Part shown: piece after piece, positions 8,992-16,255 of the stretch
Layout: every line of letters begins with the position of its first letter
Position numbering within the stretch: the stretch's first letter is position 1
NCBI GenBank assembly: GCA_963781305.1
Contig: CAWAFL010000013.1
Coordinates: 744,001 to 808,000 of the forward strand
Source of the DNA: DASXMT01 sp963781305
GTDB lineage: Bacteria > Actinomycetota > Acidimicrobiia > Acidimicrobiales > RAAP-2
Direction: 5' to 3'
Length of the DNA: 64,000 nucleotides
The notes under the pieces: generated by a model
Seen by the model: the letters and a program-made list of their open reading frames with translations, nothing else
Databases searched by the model: none
Told to the model about the DNA's origin: nothing
Program-made: the position numbers and the translations under genes

Positions 8992-9858
8992 TCAGAGCTC
9001 GGTGGGCAGACCCATGGGGTTCACCTTGGGGATCACCCCTGAGGCGATGACGGCCCTGGTCAGTGGGGTCAAGGCCTGGGCCAGCGCCGCGGTGCCCGCG
9101 GCGCCCAGCTGCTTCCAGGGATCCGAGGCCAGGCGGTCGGTGGTCGTCTCGACGCGAGCCCGGCCGGCGATGCCCTCGTCGGTGGCTCGACCATGACGGT
9201 CGAGCCAGCCGCGGTGGATCAGGGTCCGCTGGGCGTGGTCCCACTCCTGATCCGTCCACCCTCGATTGGGTTGCAGCACGGTGCGGGCCACCGCTCCCGT
9301 CGCAGCCAGTCAGACGTGTGCCTGGCAGCCATCGAGCCCTTCGACCACCAGAGCGGCGACATGGCCGTCGCCGCGGTGCTCGCGCAGCACGGTGGCGGCC
9401 TGCCACAGGACGGTCACTTCGTCGGCCGGCCAGGGGAGGGAGGCATTCGCCGCGGCCAGCGTCAGCCCCCCCGTGACCAGCCCGTCGATGGCTCGCCGAG
9501 CCAAAGCCGCTGCCGCCGATACCTGGGACGAGTCAGCGAGGGGACCGAGCAGCCGGCGCAGGGCCCGGGTCGCACCAGTCGAACGCGCCTCGAGCAGCTG
9601 GGCCGGGGTGGCGAAGGACCACAGGTCGGGGACGGAGCGGGCCACCATGGCCGGGGAGAAATTGAAGAAGGTCGCTCCGACCACCGGGGCGCTGGGCTGG
9701 CCCATAGGTGCTGCCCTCCCACCGAAGTAGCCCATCCAAAAGCCCTTGGTACCAGCAGATCGAAAGGCCTCGGCAGTCTCGGGTACGAAGTAGGTGACGG
9801 CGTGCAACGGTTCGAGCAGCTTCCACATCGACCGTGCCGTCGGTTCGGTGCCTGTCAT
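8992..9858 (-). pseudogene. SCO6745-family protein interrupted by an in-frame TGA
   Basis: The stretch encodes a full-length (about 288 residues) SCO6745-family protein, an actinobacterial family of unknown function often described as helix-turn-helix-like. The first part (9310-9858, 182 aa) runs from MWKLLEPLHAVTYF to LREHRGDGHVAALVVEGLDG. It then meets TGA at 9312-9310. Without any frame change the homology resumes (LAATGAVARTVLQPNRGW) and continues to the end at 8992. One substitution restores the gene. It may be a recent nonsense mutation, a sequencing error, or readthrough; a restart at 9291 would give a 99-aa fragment. Confidence 0.75.
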
Positions 9859-9899
9859 CCCGTCGTCCCCAGGATCGTCAGGTGAGACACGAGCTCGGT

Positions 9900-10379
9900 T
9901 CAGTCGGGGGTGATAGGACCTGCGTTGTCATAACCCTGGCGGATCCCCCGCCCCGCCCGCCGGGTGAGCTGTTCGGGCTCGTAGACCATCCAGTAGGCGT
10001 TCCGGGCGTGGTCACGGGCCCGGTTGACGCAGACCGCGGCCAGCTTGGCCGGGTCCTCCTCCTCGTTCTCATGGACGAAGACCTCCAGGATGGGGGTCGA
10101 GGTCAGTAGCTGGGCCAGCATGATCCCCTGGGATGCCTCATGGGCGCAGACCTGGTCGATCGCCGCTTTGCCCGGCATCCCGAGGGCGACCACGATGCGG
10201 CAGTGCTCGTTCTCGATCAGCCGTTTGCAGGCCACCCCCAGGTCCTTGAACCCCGGAACGGTACGGTAGAGCACCTCGAACCGTTCGCCGTGCCCCGGGC
10301 AGTGGGCCAGCTCGTCGAGCGCTTCTGCCCCCATGTCGTAGCGGGCGAACATGGTGTCGACCACACCGATCCGATCCAT
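9900..10379 (-). CDS. ribC: Archaeal-type riboflavin synthase
   Basis: A 159-aa protein of the archaeal riboflavin synthase family (Methanocaldococcus jannaschii RibC type, EC 2.5.1.9), which dismutates two 6,7-dimethyl-8-ribityllumazine to riboflavin and is related to lumazine synthase, not to bacterial RibE. Diagnostic blocks are GVVDTMFARYDM, RTVPGFKDLGVACKRL, VALGMPGK, CAHEASQGIMLAQLL, EVFVHENEEE and YEPEQLTRRAGRGIRQGY. The start is ATG 10379: homology begins at MDRIGVVD and a TAGGCT-N7-ATG leaderless signal precedes it, although the frame is open to 10484. It is divergent from bioA. The name follows the archaeal usage. Confidence 0.88.
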   Translation of the reverse strand: MDRIGVVDTMFARYDMGAEALDELAHCPGHGERFEVLYRTVPGFKDLGVACKRLIENEHCRIVVALGMPGKAAIDQVCAHEASQGIMLAQLLTSTPILEVFVHENEEEDPAKLAAVCVNRARDHARNAYWMVYEPEQLTRRAGRGIRQGYDNAGPITPD

Positions 10380-10386
10380 GCAGCGG

Positions 10387-10392
10387 AGCCTA
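10387..10392 (-). promoter_or_regulatory. -10 element of a leaderless promoter (TAGGCT)
   Basis: On the minus strand TAGGCT is followed by seven bases (CCGCTGC) and ATG 10379, identical in layout to the signals before 5239 and 19094. It decides the start of the riboflavin synthase. Confidence 0.5.
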
Positions 10393-10495
10393 TCGGGCAC
10401 CCGCTGGGCTCCCTCCGGCCCGCTCTGGTCCATTCGGCCCCACCCGAGCCCGGATCGGTTCGCCCCGGTCGACCCGGTGGACAAGACTTGCGCCG

Positions 10496-11839
10496 ATGAC
10501 CGACCAGGAGCCGACCAACGCAGCCGAGTGGGCTGCCCGTGATGCCGCCGTGGTGTGGCACGGGTTCACCCAGATGGCCACCTACGAGCGGACCACCCCG
10601 ATCACGGTGGAGCGGGCCGAGGGCCGCACCTTGATCGACGTGGACGGGAACCGCTACTTCGACGCCATCTCGTCGTTGTGGGTGACCACGCTCGGGCACC
10701 GTGTGCCCGAGCTCGATGCCGCGGTGGTGGAACAGCTGGGAAAGGTAGCCCACTCGACGCTGCTCGGAAACGGAAACCGGGCGTCGATCGAGTTCGCCGA
10801 GGCGCTCGCCGCCGTGGTGCCGGTCGACGACGCCCACGTGCTGTACGCCTCCGATGGCGCCGTGGCCGTGGAGCAGGCACTGAAGGTCGCCTTCCAGTAC
10901 TGGACCAACCGGGGTGAGCGCGGTCGGACGCAGTTCCTGGCCCTGGGTGGGGCCTATCACGGTGACTCGGTTGGTGCCTTGTCGTTGGGGGATGGGGGAT
11001 TCGGCACCGAGATCTTCGATCCCCTGCGATTTCCCGTGCTCCGGACCCCCGGTTACGGCGAGGCCGACTGGGCGGACAAAGCTGTCGCCGCCGTGGAGCG
11101 TCACGCCCCCGAGTTGGCCGCAGTGGTGATCGAGCCGTTGGTGCAAGGGGCGTCGGGCATGTTGGTGGCCGAGCCCCAAGACCTGGCCCGGTTCGGTCGG
11201 GCCTGCCGCGACCACGGCGTGCTGCTCATTTGCGACGAGGTGGCGACCGGCTTCGGGCGTACGGGCAAACTGTTCGCCTCCGAGTGGGGCGACCTGCGAC
11301 CGGACATCCTCTGCCTGGGCAAGGGCATCACCGGCGGCTACCTCCCCTTGTCGGCCACCGTGGCCTCTGGTCCCGTATTCGCCGCCTTCGCCGGGCCTGA
11401 TCTGAGCGAGCAGACGCTGTACCACGGGCACTCCTACGGCGGGAACGCGCTGGCCTGCGCCGTTGCCCTGCGTCACCTCCAGCTCGTCGAGGAATGGGAT
11501 GTCCTGGCCAACGTGACGGCCACGGCGGCGGCGCTGGCCAGGGACCTGGCCGACCGGATTGCCGACCAGCGGGGGGTTGGCGCCGTCCGCCAACGGGGGC
11601 TGATGGCGGGCATCGAGCTGGCCCCTCCGCCCGGAGGCGAACGGTGGGGCCGGCGGGTGTGCGCCCGGGCCGTCGACCAGGGCATTCTGCTCCGTCCCCT
11701 GGGTGACGTGGTGGTGGTGATGCCCCCACTGACCACTACGGTCGCCGAGATCCAGCACGTGGTCGAGGTCCTGGCTGGTTCGATCGACGCGGTGTGGAGC
11801 GAGGACCGTCGCGCCCCCTCGACCGAAGGCGGCGCGTGA
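10496..11839 (+). CDS. bioA: Adenosylmethionine-8-amino-7-oxononanoate aminotransferase
   Basis: PLP enzyme of biotin synthesis that converts 7-keto-8-aminopelargonate (KAPA) to 7,8-diaminopelargonate, usually with SAM as amino donor. The 447-aa protein has WHGFTQM near the N terminus, the PLP region (LICDEVATGFGRTGKLF) and the lysine-bearing LCLGKGITGGYLPLS. The order bioA-bioF-bioD and the four-base GTGA overlap with bioF support the call over other class III aminotransferases. Confidence 0.95.
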   Translation: MTDQEPTNAAEWAARDAAVVWHGFTQMATYERTTPITVERAEGRTLIDVDGNRYFDAISSLWVTTLGHRVPELDAAVVEQLGKVAHSTLLGNGNRASIEFAEALAAVVPVDDAHVLYASDGAVAVEQALKVAFQYWTNRGERGRTQFLALGGAYHGDSVGALSLGDGGFGTEIFDPLRFPVLRTPGYGEADWADKAVAAVERHAPELAAVVIEPLVQGASGMLVAEPQDLARFGRACRDHGVLLICDEVATGFGRTGKLFASEWGDLRPDILCLGKGITGGYLPLSATVASGPVFAAFAGPDLSEQTLYHGHSYGGNALACAVALRHLQLVEEWDVLANVTATAAALARDLADRIADQRGVGAVRQRGLMAGIELAPPPGGERWGRRVCARAVDQGILLRPLGDVVVVMPPLTTTVAEIQHVVEVLAGSIDAVWSEDRRAPSTEGGA

Positions 11840-13035
11840 ACAGCCCGGAGTCGCCGTGGTCGGAGTGGGTCGAGGCGACGCGTGCTCGGGTGGAGGCCGC
11901 GGGGCAGTGGCGTGCACCCCGGACCTTCGATGCCCGGAGTACGACGGGGGTCCTGGCCGGGGCACCGGGCGAGATCGTGTCCTTTGCCTCCAACGACTAT
12001 CTGGGCCTGGCCTCCCATCCCGCAGTGGTCGACGCGGCCCACGCCGCACTCGACCGGTGGGGCGCCGGCTCGGGGGGATCCCGGTTGATCACGGGGTCAC
12101 GCCCCATCCACGAGGCGCTCGAATCGGCTCTGGCTGAATGGAAGGAGTGCGAACGGGCGGTCGTCTTCCCCACCGGCTTCGCCGCCAACCTGTCGGTGTT
12201 GTCGGTATTCGGGGCAAACGGGGCCCGGATCTACTCGGATGAGCTCAATCACGCGTCGATCATCGACGGGTGCCGCATGGCTCGGGCCACGGCCACGGTA
12301 TTTCCCCATGGCGACCTGGGTGCCCTGGACGGGCTGCTGTCGGCGTCGCCGGAGCGAGCCATCGTCGTCTCGGACACCCTGTTCTCCATGGACGGCGACG
12401 AGGCCGATCTCGGGGGGCTGGTGGACCTGGCAGCCCGCCACCGCGCCCTGCTCGTGCTGGACGAGGCTCATGCCGTCCTCGGGCCCGATCTGCCGACGGG
12501 GGCCATGGACGAGGTCGACGTGCTGCGGGTGGGCACCCTCTCCAAGACGCTGGGGGCCCTGGGCGGCTTCGTCGCCGGCCGGGCCCGGTCGGTCGAGCTG
12601 CTGGTCAACTTGGGCCGGCCGTACATCTTCACCACCGCCCCCACCCCGGCCGCCGCCGCCGCCGCCCTGGCCGCGGTGGGAATCGTTCGATCACCAGAGG
12701 GTGACGACCTGCGGGCCCGGCTGTCCGGGTTCGTGGGCCGGATCGCCCCCGACCCTGGACACCGCTCCCCGATCATCCCGGTGGTCATGGGCGAGGAGGC
12801 CGCCGCCATCGCCGCATCGAGCGCGTTGCAGTCACAGGGGCTCTGGGTCCCGGCCATCCGGCCGCCCACCGTTCCGGTGGGGACGTCCAGGCTCCGGGTG
12901 ACCCTTTCGGCGGCCCACACCGACGAGCAGGTGGACCGGCTGGCCCACGGGTTGGCCGCCCTGGCCCCGGCGGCCCGGCCGGCGGAAACGGAACCATCGA
13001 GCACGTCGAGGGAGCCCGATGCCCTCGCGTCCTGA
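11836..13035 (+). CDS. bioF: 8-Amino-7-oxononanoate synthase
   Basis: PLP-dependent alpha-oxoamine synthase that condenses pimeloyl-ACP or pimeloyl-CoA with alanine to form KAPA. From GTG 11836 (VNSPESPW) it is 399 aa, with FASNDYLGLASHP, GAGSGGSRLITGS, VLDEAHAVLG and the PLP-lysine motif GTLSKTLGALGGF. The frame is open 14 codons upstream, but the GTGA overlap with bioA marks this start. The C-terminal 20 residues are low complexity and overlap bioD by 17 bp. Confidence 0.95.
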   Translation: MNSPESPWSEWVEATRARVEAAGQWRAPRTFDARSTTGVLAGAPGEIVSFASNDYLGLASHPAVVDAAHAALDRWGAGSGGSRLITGSRPIHEALESALAEWKECERAVVFPTGFAANLSVLSVFGANGARIYSDELNHASIIDGCRMARATATVFPHGDLGALDGLLSASPERAIVVSDTLFSMDGDEADLGGLVDLAARHRALLVLDEAHAVLGPDLPTGAMDEVDVLRVGTLSKTLGALGGFVAGRARSVELLVNLGRPYIFTTAPTPAAAAAALAAVGIVRSPEGDDLRARLSGFVGRIAPDPGHRSPIIPVVMGEEAAAIAASSALQSQGLWVPAIRPPTVPVGTSRLRVTLSAAHTDEQVDRLAHGLAALAPAARPAETEPSSTSREPDALAS

Positions 13036-13723
13036 CCGGGTGGTCATGGTGTGCGGTACCGGCACCGAGGTGGGAAAGACGTGGGTAGCGGCCAGCCTGC
13101 TCAAGGAGCTGCGGGGGAGGGGTCTCACCGTCGCTGCCCGCAAGCCGGCCCAGTCCTTTGACGTCGACCTGGAAGCCGACCATCGCGGGGAGCGCAGCGA
13201 CGCACAGGTCCTGGGCGAGGCATCGGGCGAGGACCCTGATGTGGTGTGCCTGCCGGCCCGCTCCTACCACCGGGCCATGGCTCCCCCCATGGCCGCCGAG
13301 GTGCTCGGACTTCCGGCCTTCACTGTCGGCGACCTGGCCGACGAGTTGCGCTGGCCCGCGTCGCCGGTGGCCGTCGGATTGGTGGAGACAGCCGGCGGTG
13401 TGTGCTCGCCGCAGGCATCCGACGGGGACGCAGTCGATCTGGGTCGCCTGCTCCGACCGGAGATCGTGGTCTTGGTGGCGGATGCCGGCCTGGGCATGAT
13501 CAACGGCGTCCGGCTGTCGGCCCGGGCACTGAGCGGGCTGGCCGGTGCGCAGTCCGGGACCGGAGGGGCGGCGCGCCTGGTGGTTGCCGTCAATCGGTTC
13601 GACGAGGAGCACGACCTCCACCGGCGGAACCATCGGTGGCTGGTCGATCGAGACGGGCTCGAGGTGTTCACCCTGCCTGGAGGCGAGTCGCACCTGGCCG
13701 ATCTGGTGATGAAAGACCACTAG
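13019..13723 (+). CDS. bioD: Dethiobiotin synthetase
   Basis: ATP-dependent carboxylase that closes the ureido ring of dethiobiotin from diaminopelargonate and CO2. The 234-aa protein begins MPSRPDRVVMVCGTGTEVGKTW, containing the family P-loop GTGTEVGKT, and has ARKPAQSF and VETAGGVCSP as further family blocks. It starts 17 bp inside bioF. The gene ends eight bases before a convergent radical SAM gene. The next step, bioB, is encoded 14 kb downstream. Confidence 0.93.
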   Translation: MPSRPDRVVMVCGTGTEVGKTWVAASLLKELRGRGLTVAARKPAQSFDVDLEADHRGERSDAQVLGEASGEDPDVVCLPARSYHRAMAPPMAAEVLGLPAFTVGDLADELRWPASPVAVGLVETAGGVCSPQASDGDAVDLGRLLRPEIVVLVADAGLGMINGVRLSARALSGLAGAQSGTGGAARLVVAVNRFDEEHDLHRRNHRWLVDRDGLEVFTLPGGESHLADLVMKDH

Positions 13724-13731
13724 ATCGCACA

Positions 13732-14685
13732 TCACCGGCGGCGGGCCACCCGGTCCCGCACGAACCCGGTGATCCGCTCCTGATCCGACTTGGCCAGGTA
13801 CGACCCTCGATAGTGCCGCTCGAAGCGCGGAGCCAGCTCGGGTCGCTCCCGGCGGAGCCAGTCCATGAAGTGCTCACGGACGCCAGGTCGCAGGTGGAGC
13901 GGGATGGCCGTCACCGACCGGGCCCCGGCCTCCGCGCAGGCGTCGACCACTTCGGCAAGTTGATCGGGAGAGTCGGAGAGCCCCGGAATGACCGGGGCCA
14001 CCAGCACGCTGGTGGCTACACCGGCGTCGACCAGCTTCTTGAGCGCGGCCACCCGCTGGCGTGGGTGGGGGGTTCCCGGCTCGGTCGCCCGCCACACCGA
14101 TTCGTCGAGCGTGCCGATGGAGAAGCTGCACTGCACCGACGTCCGCGTCGCCGCATCGGCCAACAGGTCGAGATCACGCACGATCAACGTGGACTTGGTG
14201 AGGATGGAGAAGGGATTGGCCGCCTCGGTCAGGGCCGAGACGATTCCCCTGGTCAAGTGGTACTTGCCCTCGCACCGTTGGTAGGGGTCGGTATTGGTCC
14301 CCATGGCGATGGTCTCGCCGGCCCACCGGTCGGATCGAAGCTCGGCGGTCACCCGCTCGACGGCGTTGATCTTGACCACCAGCTTCCGCTCGAAGTCCTC
14401 ACCGATGCCGAGTCCCAGGTACTCGTGAGTGGGGCGGGCAAAGCAGTACACGCACGCATGGCTGCAGCCCCGGTAGGCGTTGATGGTGTGACGGAAGGGC
14501 ATGGATGAGGCGGCTGGGACCGTGTTGATGATCCGTTTGGCGTTCACGTGGAGGAACTCGTAGCCCCGGAACTCGCCGGTGCCCACGTGGCGTTGGCCCA
14601 GGTCCTCGGGGCTGAAGAAGGCCAGCTGGCCGCAGTTGGTGTCGTCGTCGGCCAGCTTCCACCGAAAGGAGTCCGGGGCACCCAT
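13732..14685 (-). CDS. Rv2578c/SplB-like radical SAM protein
   Basis: A 317-aa radical SAM protein of the family annotated in mycobacteria as Rv2578c or SplB, distantly related to spore photoproduct lyase. The cluster motif is CSHACVYC (CxxxCxxC), preceded by MPFRHTINAYRG. Other conserved segments are MGTNTDPYQRCE and ILTKSTLIVRDLDLL. The substrate is unproven; a DNA lesion is suggested by the SPL relation. A LexA box overlaps its promoter, consistent with damage induction. A TAGCAT hexamer six bases before ATG 14685 suggests a leaderless transcript. Confidence 0.85.
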   Translation of the reverse strand: MGAPDSFRWKLADDDTNCGQLAFFSPEDLGQRHVGTGEFRGYEFLHVNAKRIINTVPAASSMPFRHTINAYRGCSHACVYCFARPTHEYLGLGIGEDFERKLVVKINAVERVTAELRSDRWAGETIAMGTNTDPYQRCEGKYHLTRGIVSALTEAANPFSILTKSTLIVRDLDLLADAATRTSVQCSFSIGTLDESVWRATEPGTPHPRQRVAALKKLVDAGVATSVLVAPVIPGLSDSPDQLAEVVDACAEAGARSVTAIPLHLRPGVREHFMDWLRRERPELAPRFERHYRGSYLAKSDQERITGFVRDRVARRR

Positions 14686-14691
14686 GGGGAC

Positions 14692-14697
14692 ATGCTA
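14692..14697 (-). promoter_or_regulatory. -10 element for the SplB-like gene (TAGCAT)
   Basis: TAGCAT on the minus strand, six bases upstream of ATG 14685 and directly next to the LexA box, so bound LexA would cover the promoter. Confidence 0.4.
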
Positions 14698-14698
14698 G

Positions 14699-14712
14699 CG
14701 AACATATGTTCG
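14699..14712. promoter_or_regulatory. LexA-binding SOS box
   Basis: CGAACATATGTTCG is a perfect 14-bp palindrome and fits the actinobacterial and Bacillus SOS-box pattern CGAAC-N4-GTTCG. It lies 13 bases upstream of the SplB-like start and 16 bases upstream of the divergent NAD(P)-binding gene. The mycobacterial homologue Rv2578c is, as I recall, a LexA regulon member, which agrees. Confidence 0.8.
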
Positions 14713-14728
14713 TTACGCAGTAGATCGG

Positions 14729-15511
14729 ATGGTGTCGCTATGGTCGCGTTCTGTGGCTCAGGTACTGGTCATCGGGGGGACAGGCACGCTCGGTCGTCGC
14801 CTCACTCCCCTCCTCGTGGAGTGCGGTCACGAGGTCCGCGTGCTGTCCCGCCAGAGAGCCCCGATCGTGCCTGCGGGAGTGGTGGCCCATTGCGGAGACG
14901 TCAGGACGGGTGAGGGCCTGGCCACGGCGTTGGACGGCGTCGAGACGGTCATCCAGTCCGTGGCCGCCACGCGAGGCGGAAAGGCCACCGAACTCGACGG
15001 GATGCGCAGTCTGTTGGCGGCGCGGGGCGATCGGCACGTGATCTATGTGTCCATCGTCGGCGTCGACCGCAATCCCTTTGGCTACTACCGCACCAAGTTG
15101 GAGGCCGAACGGCTGCTCGAGCAATCCGGCGGGAACTGGACCATCCAGCGCGCCACGCAGTTCCACGACCTCATCGATCGATTCCTGGGCATGCCCCTCT
15201 TCGTGAGGACGCCTCATCTTCGCTTCCAGCCCGTAGCCACCGACGATCTGAGCGTGCGCCTGGCCGAGCTCGTGGCGGCGGGCCCGTGCGGGCACGCGCC
15301 CGACTTCGGCGGCCCGGAAATCCTCTCGATCGGTGAGCTCAACCGGGTCCGAGCCAGGGTCACCGGCAAAAGGGCACGATTGCTCCCGTTGCCGGTGGCC
15401 GGGTTCCTCAAGGCGTTCGACCAGGGCGCCCAACTCGCCCCCGACCACCTGTCGGGGACGGAGACCTGGGAGGCGTGGCTGACCGCACGTTCGGCTGCTC
15501 CCCGACCGTAG
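14729..15511 (+). CDS. NAD(P)-binding NmrA/atypical SDR family protein
   Basis: A 260-aa Rossmann protein with the dinucleotide motif VIGGTGTLGRRL near the N terminus and the segment YVSIVGVDRNPFGYYRTKLEAE, typical of atypical short-chain dehydrogenases used as NAD(P)H sensors or reductases. The substrate is unknown. The start is uncertain: ATG 14729, GTG 14732 and GTG 14753 are all in frame, and the last is nearest to the Rossmann motif. It shares its upstream region, with the LexA box, with the divergent SplB-like gene, so it could also respond to DNA damage. Confidence 0.75.
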   Translation: MVSLWSRSVAQVLVIGGTGTLGRRLTPLLVECGHEVRVLSRQRAPIVPAGVVAHCGDVRTGEGLATALDGVETVIQSVAATRGGKATELDGMRSLLAARGDRHVIYVSIVGVDRNPFGYYRTKLEAERLLEQSGGNWTIQRATQFHDLIDRFLGMPLFVRTPHLRFQPVATDDLSVRLAELVAAGPCGHAPDFGGPEILSIGELNRVRARVTGKRARLLPLPVAGFLKAFDQGAQLAPDHLSGTETWEAWLTARSAAPRP

Positions 15512-15617
15512 GTGCACGTCCGTCGGGCGGCGCCCTACGCTGGCCAGTGCAAAACTGACGCCAGCCCATGACCGTATCCAAAGACGCGCCCACGACCGTG
15601 ACCGAAGAGCGGTCGCC

Positions 15618-16079
15618 GTGAACCTCGCCGGATCGGGCGACGGGTTCATCACGTTGGCCGACGGGTCGATGCGGTGGGGCAGGTACGGCGCCGCCGGGGT
15701 GCTGGTCCGCCACGTGGATGAGGACGGCACCTGGTACTTCCTCGCCCGACGCTCCCTCCACTGCCACCGCGGTGGGACCTGGGCCATTCCCGGCGGTGCG
15801 TTGGATCTCGGCGAGGAACCCCTCGACGGGGCGCTGCGGGAATTCGGCGAGGAGATCGGGTCCCAGCTCGACCGGTTCGAACTGGGGGAGACCCATCGGG
15901 ACGACCACGGGGGCTGGTCGTACTGGACCGTGGTCGTCGACGTTCCCCATCGGTTCGACCCTCCGGCGACGCTTGGGTGGGAGACAGCCGAGGCCCGCTG
16001 GGTGGCCGAGCACGAGCTGGGCGAACTCGAGCTGTTCGACGCCTTCTCATCGACCCTCGCCCGTCTCGGGCTCATCTGA
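15618..16079 (+). CDS. Nudix hydrolase
   Basis: A 153-aa Nudix protein that would cleave a nucleoside diphosphate linked to another moiety. The Nudix box is complete: GALDLGEEPLDGALREFGEE followed by IG, with the REFGEE metal-binding residues. It starts at GTG 15618. The substrate is not predictable. A G+C-rich hairpin follows the stop by one base. Confidence 0.88.
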   Translation: MNLAGSGDGFITLADGSMRWGRYGAAGVLVRHVDEDGTWYFLARRSLHCHRGGTWAIPGGALDLGEEPLDGALREFGEEIGSQLDRFELGETHRDDHGGWSYWTVVVDVPHRFDPPATLGWETAEARWVAEHELGELELFDAFSSTLARLGLI

Positions 16080-16080
16080 A

Positions 16081-16100
16081 CCGCGGGCTGCGACCCGCGG
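16081..16100 (+). terminator. Hairpin after the Nudix gene
   Basis: CCGCGGG and CCCGCGG form a perfect 7-bp stem around a 6-base loop, one base after the Nudix stop. There is no U-tract, so it is a candidate 3' hairpin and not a textbook intrinsic terminator. Confidence 0.45.
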
Positions 16101-16255
16101 CGCGACCCTGGACAACCCTTCTCAGCTGGGCGCTAGTGCGCCGGGCGGGGGCGCGTTGCATGATCGGGTCCTATCGGTGAACAATCGTCTTTGCGGCACC
16201 GCCTGCTGGCGACAGGGCAACGACGGAGGGCAGCACCGATGAGCTCCCAGACGGC

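Noticed and set aside
10380..10495. BioQ or BirA operator between ribC and bioA
   Set aside because: No TGAAC-N-GTTCA-type site or other known biotin operator is visible there or upstream of bioB.
10217..12049. Very long antisense ORF (610 codons) over bioA
   Set aside because: High GC creates long spurious frames; the sequence is low complexity and bioA on the other strand is clear. The same holds for 3792-5267 and 52031-53899.
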